Positions 1 to 9,525 of a DNA stretch of 64,000 nt are shown piece by piece (the stretch's first letter is position 1; every line of letters starts with the position of its first letter). Origin of the DNA: CAZGAQ01 sp964523405 (GTDB lineage Bacteria > Planctomycetota > Phycisphaerae > UBA1845 > Fen-1342); NCBI GenBank assembly GCA_964523405.1, contig CAZGAQ010000002.1:267139-331138 (forward strand), given 5' to 3'. Made by a program: the position numbers and the translations under genes. Under the pieces are notes generated by a model. The model searched no databases. It had not been told where the DNA came from and saw only the letters and a list, made by a program, of their open reading frames with translations.

Positions 1-182
1 GTCAGGTTGGGCGGCGCCGCTCGGCGGGCAGCCGCAAAGGTGAGGGATTATCGGGGGGAAGGGCGGCGGCGTCCACTGGTTGCGCGGCGTTCGGGACGGG
101 AACCATGGCGCACTATCGGACCTGCGCGGCGTGCTGGCGTAGGGCATCCACCGTGACGATAGCCAGGGAGAGTAGGCATTCG

Positions 183-2126
183 ATGAGTACGCCATCGGAA
201 TCGGGTAGCCAATCGCACCCAAGCCCTGCGCCTGGCGCCGCCGACGCGAACCTGCAACAGGAGATCGCGGCGCGGCTTACGGCGTTCTCGGGGCATGCAG
301 GGGAGCTCTGCGCTGAACTGGACCAACTGCACCAGGTGATTGAGGCCGAAGCAACGGCCCTGAACCAACGGCAGGCGGAACTGGCGGAACTCACTGCGCG
401 CGTCGAGGAACGGCAGCGCGAACTCGACGGGCGGGTGGCGGCGCAGGAAAAGCTCGAACAGGAATTGGCCGAGCGCGACGCGGCCGCCAAGGCGCAAGGG
501 GCGGCCCTGGACGAGCAGGCCACGAAGTTCGAGGCGTGGGCGGCCGAGCTCGAACAGCAGGACGCCCAGCTCAAGCGGCGGCAGGAAGAGGCGGACCAGC
601 GCACCGCGAAGCTTGACCGCGTCGAAGCGGACTTGAACCAGCGGCAGACCACGACCGACCAGCGGGGGAAGGAACTGACGGCGCAGCGGCAGGCGCTCAC
701 CCGCGATGAGGAGAAACTACACGCGCGCGAGGCGCCGCTGGCAGCGCGGGCACAGGAACTGGAAGACCGGCGCCGCACGCTGGCACAGGAGGAAGAGGCG
801 CTCGACAAGCGCGAAGCGACTTTGGCCGCGCGCGCGGGGCAGATCGAGCAGCGGCGCGCGGAACTGCTGAAGGAAGACGAGGAGCTGCGCGAACGCGAGG
901 CGGCCCTGGCAGCCCGGGCGAGCGAGCTCGAGCAGCGGCGTCAGTCGCTGACGCGCGGCGAACAGCAGGTCCTCGCCGGCGAAGCGTCGCGAGACGAGGG
1001 GGAAGCGGCCTCGGCGGTACAGCGGGCCTCGCTCGAAGAAGAGGCGGTCGAGCTGCGCGGGCAGCAGGCGGAGCTGGACGCCCTCGCCAAGACACTGAAG
1101 ACGAAGAAAGCGAGCATCGAGCACGAGGAAGCCGAACTGCAGAAGCGCCGGGCGGAACTCGACGCCGCGCACCAGCAGAACGAGACGCGCGCCACGGAGG
1201 TGGAAGCACGCGCCAAAGCCCTGAAGGAGCGACAAGGCGCGCTGACGGCCGAGGAAGGCCAGGTACAGGCGGCCGAGTCACAGCAGGCGCAGCGTGACGC
1301 CAAGTCCGCCGAGCAGCAGGCGGCCCTCGGCCAGACCGAGAGCGAGCTGCAGCAACGGGCAAGTGCGCTCCAGGCGCAGTCCGGCCAGCTCGAACAACAG
1401 CAGGCGGCGATTGCAGAGGCGGAAAGGAAACTCGCTCAGCAGCAGGCCGAGCTGGAGCAGCGCGGCACCGCCTTGGCGCAGCAACAGCAGGAACTGGAGA
1501 CGCAGGAGCAGCAGGTCGAGCAGCAGCGCGCGGCGCTGGCGCAGGAAGAGGAAGAGCTGAAGCTGCGGAAAGAACCCCTGGAAAAGCTGCGGGCCGAACT
1601 CGACGCGCAGCAGGCCGAGCTGGAAGCACTCGCCAACGAAATCGCCGCACGCGAAACGGAACTCAAGCAGGCCGCGCCGGTCCCGGCGCCGGCCGCACCG
1701 GCTCCGCAGGCCAAGCCGTCCAAGGCCGCGGCCGAACCGGAGCCCGCCCCCCCGCCGCCTACTCCCGCCCCGACGAAGGCTACCCGCGCCAACGGGAAAT
1801 CGGCCGATGCCGCTCCCAAGTCAGGGTCGAAGGCCAAGCCGGCTGCCGAGGCACCCCCGCCTACTCCGCCTCCGCCAGCCGCGCCACCGCACGCCGACGA
1901 GTCGGCCGAAGCCCCGGCGCCGTCGGGCAAGCCGAAGGTCAACAGCGACGGCTCCATCGACGAGTCGTCGCTCACTCCGGAGCAGCGGCAGAAGCTCCGC
2001 GTGCTGCGGCGGATCGCCGGCGGCAAGGTCAGCGATGCCGAACTCCTGTCGCGCATCGAGGCCGAGGCCGGCAACAACGCGAGCGGCTCGGCGGCCGACA
2101 AGAAGAAAAAAGGTCGCTGGTGGTAA
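183..2126 (+). CDS. Large coiled-coil protein with proline-rich linker and basic tail
   Basis: This 647-residue protein has no recognised enzymatic domain. Residues from about 30 to 500 are almost pure Glu/Gln/Ala/Arg/Leu heptads, a long parallel coiled coil. Three back-to-back 28-residue units (four heptads each) start at residues 179, 207 and 235, each containing an LAARA motif followed by EQRR or EDRR. A Pro/Ala-rich linker (about 500-590) follows, then a short conserved-looking helix region beginning near LTPEQRQKLRVLRRIAGG and a basic end KKKKGRWW. The start at 183 is preferred because GGGAGAG lies about 10 bases upstream; an in-frame ATG at 105 would add 26 residues of unusual composition. 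No signal peptide is visible, so a cytoplasmic scaffold or cytoskeletal role is possible, but that is inference from shape only. Confidence 0.75.
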   Translation: MSTPSESGSQSHPSPAPGAADANLQQEIAARLTAFSGHAGELCAELDQLHQVIEAEATALNQRQAELAELTARVEERQRELDGRVAAQEKLEQELAERDAAAKAQGAALDEQATKFEAWAAELEQQDAQLKRRQEEADQRTAKLDRVEADLNQRQTTTDQRGKELTAQRQALTRDEEKLHAREAPLAARAQELEDRRRTLAQEEEALDKREATLAARAGQIEQRRAELLKEDEELREREAALAARASELEQRRQSLTRGEQQVLAGEASRDEGEAASAVQRASLEEEAVELRGQQAELDALAKTLKTKKASIEHEEAELQKRRAELDAAHQQNETRATEVEARAKALKERQGALTAEEGQVQAAESQQAQRDAKSAEQQAALGQTESELQQRASALQAQSGQLEQQQAAIAEAERKLAQQQAELEQRGTALAQQQQELETQEQQVEQQRAALAQEEEELKLRKEPLEKLRAELDAQQAELEALANEIAARETELKQAAPVPAPAAPAPQAKPSKAAAEPEPAPPPPTPAPTKATRANGKSADAAPKSGSKAKPAAEAPPPTPPPPAAPPHADESAEAPAPSGKPKVNSDGSIDESSLTPEQRQKLRVLRRIAGGKVSDAELLSRIEAEAGNNASGSAADKKKKGRWW

Positions 2127-2133
2127 AACCCGA

Positions 2134-2167
2134 CCGCGGCACCGCCGACAGATCGGCGGCACCGCGG
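2134..2167. terminator. Bidirectional hairpin between convergent genes
   Basis: The arms CCGCGG and CCGCCGA (2134-2148) pair with TCGGCGG and CCGCGG (2153-2167) around a CAGA loop, interrupted only by a CA/CA internal mismatch. It sits just after the stop of the coiled-coil gene and before the stop of the convergent GH2 gene. There is no U-tract, so it is a strong stem rather than a textbook intrinsic terminator. Confidence 0.6.
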
Positions 2168-2198
2168 CCTGGAGTCCAGGCGACTTCGGACTGCGCGG

Positions 2199-4448
2199 CT
2201 ACTTCCTGCCCGGCTCCTGCACCTCGACGATCCCCACATCGATCCCCTGTCCGCCCTTGGTCTGGTGGCAGTGCACGGCGATGACGTTCCGGCCCGCTTG
2301 CAGGACATCGCCGGCCCGCAGGGTCAGCAGGGCGTAGCTCGTCGTGTAACCGGTGAGCTTCGCGACCTGCTTGCCGTTGATGTAAACCTCACAATCCTCG
2401 TCGTGGTACACGCTGAGCAGCGCCGCAGTCGGCACGGTCTTCAGGTCAATCGTGCGACGGAGCCAGATATCGCTGGTCTTCCACTCGGTCTGCACATTGA
2501 TGCCGGGCGTGCCGGCTGTGCCGAAGCCGCCGACACCGGTGGACCACTTGGCATCGTCAAACTTGGCTCCTTCCCAACCGTCCGCCGGCGCCTCCGTCGT
2601 GTAGCGCCACGTCTGCGGCTCACGCTCGGAGGTCGGAGCGATGGCCTTCGTGACCGGCGGCGGGGCGTACAGCAGGCGGTTGGCGGCCGTCACGCGGGCG
2701 GCATCCATCTTCACCAGCGCGCGGTCATACGGCATCAAGCCGTTGACCTCGATCTCGACGTCGGTGGTCTGCGTGTAGACGGCCGCGGAGAGTCCCGCGT
2801 TGCCGATGAGCAGGCGCAACTGAGTCATCAGGCCGAGGTACGCCTCCGTGAGTTCCTCAGGTGACTTGAAGCTCTTGTAGCCCCAGTTCTTCTCCGCCTG
2901 CCAGGTGTGACCCGGCAGCGGCAGGCCCAGCCCGCCGAACTCGCCGAGGACGGCGGCGCGCTTCGGCTCTGGGGCCGGGGACGCGGGGCCGGGATAGACG
3001 TGAATGTCGTGCATGTCGCCGGTCTTGCGATCGGTCCAACCGCTGGCGGAGTTCACGAGACGCGTCGGGTCGAGCTTGTGGAGCAGGTCGGTCACACGGG
3101 CGGTGTCGAACTGGCCCCAGCCTTCGTTGAAGGGCACCCAGACGATGATGCACGGGTGGTTGTAGTGCGTGTCAACGAGCTGTGTCAGCTCGCGGTCATA
3201 CTGGGCGGCGGACTCCGGCGCGCGCTGAATGTCCGGATCGTCGCCCGCGATGTACTTGTCCCCGCTGGGCATGTCCTGCCAGACGAGCAAGCCCAGCTTG
3301 TCGCACCAGTAGTACCAACGGTCGGGCTCGACCTTGACGTGCTTGCGGACCAGGTTGCAGCCGAGTTGCCGCGTCATCTCAATGTCGTAACACAGGGCGG
3401 CGTCGGTCGGAGCCGTGTAGAGGCCGTCCGGCCAGAAGCCCTGATCTAGCGGGCCGTACTGGAAGAGGAACTTGTTGTTGAGCAGCAGGCGCGTGACGCC
3501 GTGCTCGTCGGGCCCGACGGAGATCTTGCGCAACCCGAAGTAGCTGGTCACCTCGTCGACGGGCTTGCCGTCGCCGTAGACGAGCGTGAGCTTCAGGTCG
3601 TACAGATGCGGAGTATCGGGCGTCCAGAGCTTCGGCTCGGGAAGCTTGATCTCGACGCGGTTGTGGCCGCTGCCGCTCGCGACTTCCTTCTCCCCATCAA
3701 AAACCACGACGCGCAGCGCGTGTTCAGGCTTGAGCGACGCACCATCGATGCTGACGGCCACGGAAGCATGGTCGACGTCGGGCGTGATGCGGAGACCGGC
3801 AATGTGCGCCTCGGGTACGGGCTCGAGCCACACGGTCTGCCAGATACCGGTGGTCGGCGTGTACCAGATGCCCTCGGGCTTGTGAACCTGCTTGCCGCGC
3901 GGCTGCGTGCCGGAGTCGGTCGGGTCCCAAACAGCGACGACCAGTTCCTGCTCGGAGCCGGCTTTGAGCGCGTCAGTGATGTCGAACGTGAACGGGTCGT
4001 AGCCGCCGCGGTGCTGACCGACCTCCTTGCCGTTGACGGTGACGGTGGTCTCCCAGTCGACGGCGCCGAAGTGCAGCAGGACGCGCCGGCCGGCCCACTT
4101 CGCGGGAACTTCAAAAGTGCGGCGGTACCAGAGGCGCTGGCTTTCGTCGACGCGCTTCATCACACCCGACAGCGCGGACTCGACCGCGAACGGGACGAGG
4201 ATCTGGCCGTCCCACTTCTCCGGCTGGGCAGCCGGGCGCGGCGTGATGGCGTAGGACCACAGGCCGTTAAGATTCTGCCAGTCGGGGCGGACGAGTTGCG
4301 GGCGGGGATATTCGGGCAGGGCCTTTTCGGGGGAAACGTCCGCGGCCCACTTGGTGGCCAGCGGGCCGGGCTGAGCTTTCCATTGTGACCACGCGGGGAG
4401 CGTGAGACCCAGGGCCACCAGCGCGAGCACGGCAAGGCGAGCGGTCAT
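2199..4448 (-). CDS. Exported glycoside hydrolase family 2 (beta-galactosidase-like)
   Basis: This is a retaining GH2 exo-glycosidase, probably removing a beta-linked sugar (galactose, glucuronate or similar) from plant or algal oligosaccharides outside the cytoplasm. The 749-residue product starts with a signal peptide (MTARLAVLALVALGLTLPAW). It then has the GH2 jelly-roll (about 45-200), immunoglobulin-like (200-310) and TIM-barrel domains. The acid/base Glu is E442 in FNEGWG and the nucleophile is E503 in GEFGG. A C-terminal galactose-binding-like sandwich (about 630-745) is added. The ATG at 4448 is chosen because it opens directly on the signal peptide; upstream in-frame sequence overlaps nothing useful. 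It is the last gene of the minus-strand GH127-GH127-GH2 run, 59 bases after its neighbour. The exact substrate cannot be read from sequence. Confidence 0.85.
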   Translation of the reverse strand: MTARLAVLALVALGLTLPAWSQWKAQPGPLATKWAADVSPEKALPEYPRPQLVRPDWQNLNGLWSYAITPRPAAQPEKWDGQILVPFAVESALSGVMKRVDESQRLWYRRTFEVPAKWAGRRVLLHFGAVDWETTVTVNGKEVGQHRGGYDPFTFDITDALKAGSEQELVVAVWDPTDSGTQPRGKQVHKPEGIWYTPTTGIWQTVWLEPVPEAHIAGLRITPDVDHASVAVSIDGASLKPEHALRVVVFDGEKEVASGSGHNRVEIKLPEPKLWTPDTPHLYDLKLTLVYGDGKPVDEVTSYFGLRKISVGPDEHGVTRLLLNNKFLFQYGPLDQGFWPDGLYTAPTDAALCYDIEMTRQLGCNLVRKHVKVEPDRWYYWCDKLGLLVWQDMPSGDKYIAGDDPDIQRAPESAAQYDRELTQLVDTHYNHPCIIVWVPFNEGWGQFDTARVTDLLHKLDPTRLVNSASGWTDRKTGDMHDIHVYPGPASPAPEPKRAAVLGEFGGLGLPLPGHTWQAEKNWGYKSFKSPEELTEAYLGLMTQLRLLIGNAGLSAAVYTQTTDVEIEVNGLMPYDRALVKMDAARVTAANRLLYAPPPVTKAIAPTSEREPQTWRYTTEAPADGWEGAKFDDAKWSTGVGGFGTAGTPGINVQTEWKTSDIWLRRTIDLKTVPTAALLSVYHDEDCEVYINGKQVAKLTGYTTSYALLTLRAGDVLQAGRNVIAVHCHQTKGGQGIDVGIVEVQEPGRK

Positions 4449-4507
4449 GTCGACACCTCTGGCACGCGGCCCGCGCCACAGGTCTCGAGCGGTCGTCGCG
4501 GGCCGGG

Positions 4508-6877
4508 CTACTCCACCTTCCACTCGAGAATGCCGCCGGAGAAGCCGTCCTGCAACTGCACTTCGATGCGCAGGCCTGCGGTCTCCACCGGCTCGAAGGT
4601 GGCCACGTTATACCGGTCGCGGGCGGTGCCGCAAGGCGCCTGCGTGGTGACCGGCTGCCACTCCTTGCCGGCGAGGTAAAGCAACTTCCAGGAAGCGGGC
4701 ACCTTGCAGCCGCCGTCCGGGGTGTCGTCGAACCAGTACACGGAGACCTGCGCGACCTTGCGGGGCTTCGGGAGCTTGACCTGCACCCACTCCGCCGTGC
4801 CCTTGTGGTCGTACCAGGTGAAGCGCGGGATGCTCTGATCGTTGGAGTTGGCCGGTTCGCGGCCGTCCAACAGGGCTTCGAGCGTGTCGCCACCGTTCAC
4901 ATGGGAGGCGGAAGCGGGCGACGCCAGCGGCTTCACGGCGGCGGGCGTGCGCGGCATCCAGACCTGCATTTCGCCGCGGTCGCGGTGGCACCAGGCGTAG
5001 TACGGGACGGCGACGAACTCGGCCGGTTGGAGCGCCCCATCGGCGTCCACACGCTGGGCCGGGCCGCGCAGCGTCACGACGCCGTTTAGCAATTCCGGCT
5101 CGAATTTCGCAGTGAGCGCGGCATTGTCGGCCACGACCAGATCGGCCACGTGCCCGCCGTTGTCGACCGCCTCAGCACAGAACACGATCGGACCGCGTTC
5201 GAACGCGACGCGGCCGGCGCAGTCCTTGGCCTGCGGATTGGCGACGACACGCCGCACGGACAGCGGCAGGCTCAGTTCGATCGTGTCGCCCGGCTGCCAC
5301 GTCCGCTTGATCTTCGCGTAGCCCTTCTCCAGCTCCGGCGTGAGCGCGGTGCCGTTGACCTTCAGCGTGTACGCTTCGGGCTTGCCGTTCACAGTCGTGT
5401 AGAGGTCGCCCGGCACCGGCTGACCACGCACCCAACCCGGAATGCGCACGTAGAGCGTGAGGTCGGCGGGCTTCTCGGGCGTGACGGTGATCTTCACGTC
5501 GCCTTCCCACGGGTAGCGCGTCTCCTGCTTCAATTCCACCGCCTGTCCAGGCGCCTGCACCTTGCCGGTACCGGCGACGAAGAGGTTTACGTAGACGGCG
5601 TCGGCATGCTGGGCATACACATAGCCCGGCAGCGAGGGCATGAAGCGGACGACGTTGGTCGGGCAACACGAGCAGCCGAACCACTCCTGGCGCTGCGGCT
5701 TGCCGTCGGAGGCGAGCGGATTGACGTAGAAGAAGCGGTCGCCGCCGAGCGACACGCCCGACAGGTACCCGTTGTAGAGCACGCGTTCGAGCACGTCGAT
5801 GTACTTGGCGTCGCCGTGCAGCAGGAACATGCGCTGGTTCCACATCGCATTGGCGATGGCCGCGCACGTTTCGGCGTAGGCTTCCTTGCTGGGCAGCTCA
5901 TAGTCGTCGCCGAAGGCCTCGCCGCCGTGACGGGCGCCGATGCCGCCGGTGAGGTACAGGCGTTTGAACGCCATGTTCTCCCAGATGCGATCGATCGCGC
6001 GGATGTAGGCCTCGTCGCCGGTCAGGGCGGCCACGTCGGCCATGCCGCAATAGAGGTAGGCGGCGCGGACCGAGTGTCCGACGGCATTGGTTTGCTCGGT
6101 GACGGGGATGTGGTCCTGGGAGTAGTCGCCGTAGCCCTCGCGCTTGTCGAGGTTGCGGCCGCGGCAATCGAGGAGGAACTTGGCGAGCTTGAGGTAACGC
6201 ACTTCGCCGGTGACGCGATAGAGCTTGACGAGCCCCATCTCGATTTCCTCGTGCCCGGGGGGATCGACGCGGCGGCCGGGGCCGAACTCGCGGTCGACGT
6301 GGTCGGCGGACTTGAGGGCGATGTCGAGGAAGTTGCGTTTGCCGGTGGCGAGGAAGTGGGCGACGGCCGCCTCGTACATGTGCCCGACGTTGTAGAGCTC
6401 GTGGCTCATCTGCAGATGGGAGTAGCGGGTCTTGCCGGACATTTCCTGGACGTTGTTGGGGTCGCTGGTGCGCGCGGCGTACAGGTAGCCGTCGGGCTCC
6501 TGGGCGGCGGCGAACTTCGCGATGAGTTCGTCGAGGTACTTGTCGAGCGCCGGATCGGGCTTGAGCGCGAGCGAGTACGCGGCGCCTTCGACGACCTTGA
6601 AGACGTCGGAGTCGTTGAAGGCGTAACCTTCGTAGGCACCAGGCTTCTGGTGGGCCGCCTTCAGGAAGTTGTCGATGCGGCCGGTCTCCTCGCACTTTTT
6701 GAAGTCGTAGGGCACCGTGACCTTGCGGTTGGCCTCGAGGCGCGGCGTCCAGAACGCATCGGCGAAGTGGACCGCGGTGAAGGGGACGGGGGTGATGGGG
6801 TAGTCGCGGACGTCGGCCGCGAACGCTGCGTTCGCACTCATGACCAGCACCGTTACCAGCAGGACCGACCGAGCCAT
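4508..6877 (-). CDS. Exported GH127-type beta-L-arabinofuranosidase
   Basis: This 789-residue member of GH127 (DUF1680) probably releases beta-L-arabinofuranose from arabino-oligosaccharides. A signal peptide (MARSVLLVTVLVMSANAAFA) precedes an (alpha/alpha)6 barrel. The zinc and catalytic set known for the family is present: E336 and C338 in the AETC motif, and C402, C404, C405 in CSCCPTN, where C404 corresponds to the nucleophilic cysteine. The last ~130 residues form a discoidin-like sandwich ending LEWKVE that is also found on the neighbouring paralogue. The start ATG overlaps the stop of the upstream gene as TAATG, so the two are translationally coupled. Specificity for arabinose is family knowledge, not demonstrated by the sequence. 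Confidence 0.85.
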   Translation of the reverse strand: MARSVLLVTVLVMSANAAFAADVRDYPITPVPFTAVHFADAFWTPRLEANRKVTVPYDFKKCEETGRIDNFLKAAHQKPGAYEGYAFNDSDVFKVVEGAAYSLALKPDPALDKYLDELIAKFAAAQEPDGYLYAARTSDPNNVQEMSGKTRYSHLQMSHELYNVGHMYEAAVAHFLATGKRNFLDIALKSADHVDREFGPGRRVDPPGHEEIEMGLVKLYRVTGEVRYLKLAKFLLDCRGRNLDKREGYGDYSQDHIPVTEQTNAVGHSVRAAYLYCGMADVAALTGDEAYIRAIDRIWENMAFKRLYLTGGIGARHGGEAFGDDYELPSKEAYAETCAAIANAMWNQRMFLLHGDAKYIDVLERVLYNGYLSGVSLGGDRFFYVNPLASDGKPQRQEWFGCSCCPTNVVRFMPSLPGYVYAQHADAVYVNLFVAGTGKVQAPGQAVELKQETRYPWEGDVKITVTPEKPADLTLYVRIPGWVRGQPVPGDLYTTVNGKPEAYTLKVNGTALTPELEKGYAKIKRTWQPGDTIELSLPLSVRRVVANPQAKDCAGRVAFERGPIVFCAEAVDNGGHVADLVVADNAALTAKFEPELLNGVVTLRGPAQRVDADGALQPAEFVAVPYYAWCHRDRGEMQVWMPRTPAAVKPLASPASASHVNGGDTLEALLDGREPANSNDQSIPRFTWYDHKGTAEWVQVKLPKPRKVAQVSVYWFDDTPDGGCKVPASWKLLYLAGKEWQPVTTQAPCGTARDRYNVATFEPVETAGLRIEVQLQDGFSGGILEWKVE

Positions 6878-9336
6878 TATTCCACCTTCCATTCCAGCAC
6901 TCCGCCCGAGAACTTGTCCTGGAGCTGCACTTCGAGCCGCACGCCCGTCGTTTCGACGAGTTCGAAGATCACGCGGTTGAACTTGTCCAGTTCGACGCCG
7001 TACTTGCCCTTCGGCTGCACGGGCTTCCACTGGTCGCCGTTCTTGTAGAGCACGCGCCAGGAGGCGGGCACGCGGCATTCGCCGGCGCCGCTGTCGTCAA
7101 ACCAGTAGACGTCGCAGATGCTGACCTTCCTGGGCTCGGCGTAGTCGTACTGCACCCACTCGGTCGTGCCCTTGTGGTTCCACCACGTAAAGCGCGGCAC
7201 GCCGACGTCGTTGCTGGCCTTGGGCATCAGACCGTCCGAGCAGGCCGACAGCGCATCGTGCACGTGCGAGGCCGTCGTGGGCAGCGGCTCCTTCGCCGTC
7301 GCTTCCTGCGGGACGACCCATTCCTTCGCGTCGCGGCCGTCTACAACCGGGAACTGTGCAATGCGCAGCCGCGCGGCACCCATCGGGATCAGCGTGATGT
7401 CCTCCACCGGCTCGCTCGTCTTGGCCGGGCTGTCCTGCAGCAGGCCGACCAGGCCGAGGTAGTCCTTCTTCCACTGCGGGATCTTGCGGCCTTTGGCTTT
7501 GATCACAATCGGCACGGCATTCGGCTCAAACGGCTGGCGGCCGGCGGCGTAGTCCTTCTGCACGACCTCGAACGACTCCGCCGGGCTCTTCTCGTTGAGC
7601 ACCAGGCCATAATTCCAGGGCGTCTTCGGGAAGAGGTCGAAAGCCGGCCAGGCGTCGGTGCCGCCGCAGCGGCGATAGTCCTCGCCGATCTGCAGGGCGA
7701 ACGTCAGCGGCCCGCGTGCGACGGACACGCTGCTGTGGTTCTTGGCGTACTTGGTGACGGTGATGTTCATCGGGAGGTGCAGCGCGACGGTGTCGCCATT
7801 CTGCCAGGTCCGCGACACGACGATGAACTCGCGGCCCTGGACGGCGACCTGCTGCGCCGTACTGTTGATCTTCAGGGTCGGCTGCGCGCACCAGCCGGGC
7901 ACGCGCAGGCTCAGCGGGAACTGCACCGCCTTCGGCGTCGTTACCGTGAACTGAATCGTCTCGCCGAACGGGTACGACGTCTCTTCGGCAATCGTCACTT
8001 CCGTGCCGTCGCCGACCTTGGCCTTGACCGTGCTCGCCGCGTACAGCACCGCCGCCAGGCCGTTGCCCGGCGTGGCCATCCACAGGTGCTCGGCGTAATA
8101 CGGCCAGGCATGCGACACGTTGTGCTGACAGCAGCGATAGTTGTGCGGGTTGTACGACAGCATGTCGCCGCCGTTCTCGATGCCCGGCGCCTTGTTCGTC
8201 TTGTCGGACTGCACCATGTTCGGGCAGGTGAGATAGCGCAGTGCCTTCTGGTCCGCGGTCATCGACGCGGGCAGCGAGTTGAACGCGATCTCCTCGCAGC
8301 GATCCGCCCAGAGCCCGTCGCCGGTAATGCCGAGCAGCATCTCGTACGACAGCATCAACTCCGCCCAGGTGCAAGTCTCGGTGCCCTGCCGCGGATCGTC
8401 GTAGCCCGGACGGCAGTTCTCATCCGAGCCGTAGCCGCCGCCGGGGACCTGGCCGTACAGGCCGCGGACTTGCTGGTAGTTGCGTTCGACCGCGGCGAGG
8501 TCGGCGGGATTCTTGGACTGGACATAGTAGTTGCCCGGCCCGCGGAAGCCCTGGGCGATGTTCACGCCGTGCCAGTTGGCGACGCCGGCCGTCCACTTGG
8601 CCGTGCAGCGGTGGATTTTCTGGGCGAGGTCGAGGAGCCTGGGGTTCTTCGTGCGGTTGTAGAGCCAATAGACGCTGGCGAGGTTGTCGGCGCCGCGCTG
8701 GTTCTGCCAGAACGGGATGAGAAAGTCCGCCTCGGGGACGGTCATCTCCCACTCGAAGTACTTCGTCAGCAGGTCGAGCACGCGCTGGTCGCCGCTGTAC
8801 TCGTAGTACGTCTGCAGAGCGTTGAGCATGATCATGTTGGGCCACAGATCGGGCTTGCCCTCGAGGCTGGTGAGGTTGAAGCGCGGACCGAAGAAGCCGT
8901 CGGCGCGCTGGCTGGCAATGGTGCCCTCGATCCAGATCTTCGCTTCCTTGATGATGCGCTCGTTCTTCAGCACATAGCCCAGGTCGCCGAAGCCCTTGAG
9001 CCAGTACGGCACCTCTTCCCAGCCGCGGTCGCCGCGTCCTTCGGGATCAAGCCAGGAGTTGCCGTCCTTCTTGAGGAACTCGCTGATCTCGGTGAGGTGG
9101 CCGATGAAGCCTTCGGCCTCGAGCTCGAGTTGCTTGCGCAGCCAACCCTGGGGCTCGATGGCGCCGATCGGCAGTTTGACGAGCGGACTCGGTGCCAGAG
9201 GCGGCTGGTTGGTGACATAGTGCTGGTTCGCAGGTTCGAGCTCGGGCTTACTCACGGCCGTGACTTCCTCATCTCCCCCGAATACCGCGGCGACGCAGGC
9301 CCAGGCGACTAGGACGGGCAGCAGACTCGTGCGCAT
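6877..9336 (-). CDS. Exported GH127-like (DUF1680) hydrolase, paralogue of the next gene
   Basis: This 819-residue protein has a signal peptide (MRTSLLPVLVAWACVAAVFG) and a DUF1680 barrel. E320 and C322 in ETCTWAE and the pair C402-C403 in YRCCQHN correspond to the zinc/catalytic residues of GH127. The second motif has CC rather than CxCC, placing it in a different subgroup from its neighbour, so the sugar released may differ. The C-terminal ~130 residues share PASWRVLY, VQLQDKFSGG and the LEWKVE ending with the downstream gene. The ATG at 9336 is preferred over the upstream GTG at 9360 because AGGGAGA lies six bases in front of it. The first gene of a TAATG-coupled pair, it has a palindrome just upstream at 9374-9383. 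Confidence 0.8.
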   Translation of the reverse strand: MRTSLLPVLVAWACVAAVFGGDEEVTAVSKPELEPANQHYVTNQPPLAPSPLVKLPIGAIEPQGWLRKQLELEAEGFIGHLTEISEFLKKDGNSWLDPEGRGDRGWEEVPYWLKGFGDLGYVLKNERIIKEAKIWIEGTIASQRADGFFGPRFNLTSLEGKPDLWPNMIMLNALQTYYEYSGDQRVLDLLTKYFEWEMTVPEADFLIPFWQNQRGADNLASVYWLYNRTKNPRLLDLAQKIHRCTAKWTAGVANWHGVNIAQGFRGPGNYYVQSKNPADLAAVERNYQQVRGLYGQVPGGGYGSDENCRPGYDDPRQGTETCTWAELMLSYEMLLGITGDGLWADRCEEIAFNSLPASMTADQKALRYLTCPNMVQSDKTNKAPGIENGGDMLSYNPHNYRCCQHNVSHAWPYYAEHLWMATPGNGLAAVLYAASTVKAKVGDGTEVTIAEETSYPFGETIQFTVTTPKAVQFPLSLRVPGWCAQPTLKINSTAQQVAVQGREFIVVSRTWQNGDTVALHLPMNITVTKYAKNHSSVSVARGPLTFALQIGEDYRRCGGTDAWPAFDLFPKTPWNYGLVLNEKSPAESFEVVQKDYAAGRQPFEPNAVPIVIKAKGRKIPQWKKDYLGLVGLLQDSPAKTSEPVEDITLIPMGAARLRIAQFPVVDGRDAKEWVVPQEATAKEPLPTTASHVHDALSACSDGLMPKASNDVGVPRFTWWNHKGTTEWVQYDYAEPRKVSICDVYWFDDSGAGECRVPASWRVLYKNGDQWKPVQPKGKYGVELDKFNRVIFELVETTGVRLEVQLQDKFSGGVLEWKVE

Positions 9337-9373
9337 CGGCGTCTCCCTGGAAAACGGCACCAGGCGGCGGCGC

Positions 9374-9383
9374 GAAACGTTTC
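9374..9383. promoter_or_regulatory. Palindrome resembling a LacI-family operator
   Basis: GAAACGTTTC is a perfect 10-base palindrome with a central CG, the form typical of LacI/CcpA-family operators. It lies about 40 bases upstream of the start of the GH127-like gene at 9336. A LacI-type regulator is encoded at 22694. Assignment to that protein is inference. Confidence 0.5.
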
Positions 9384-9525
9384 AGTCGCGGGCAACACCG
9401 CCGAAGTCGGATAGCATACTCGATCGTCCAGCGCGTGCCATAACCCCCCACGCCCGGTCGCCAGAAATCGCGCCCCCGCCGAGGCTGCGTGCCGCGTGGG
9501 CCTCGCACGGGGGATTTCGGCCGGC

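Noticed and set aside
697..2308. Minus-strand frames opposite the coiled-coil gene
   Set aside because: They translate to Ser/Arg/Ala repeats mirroring the coiled coil and lack any domain.
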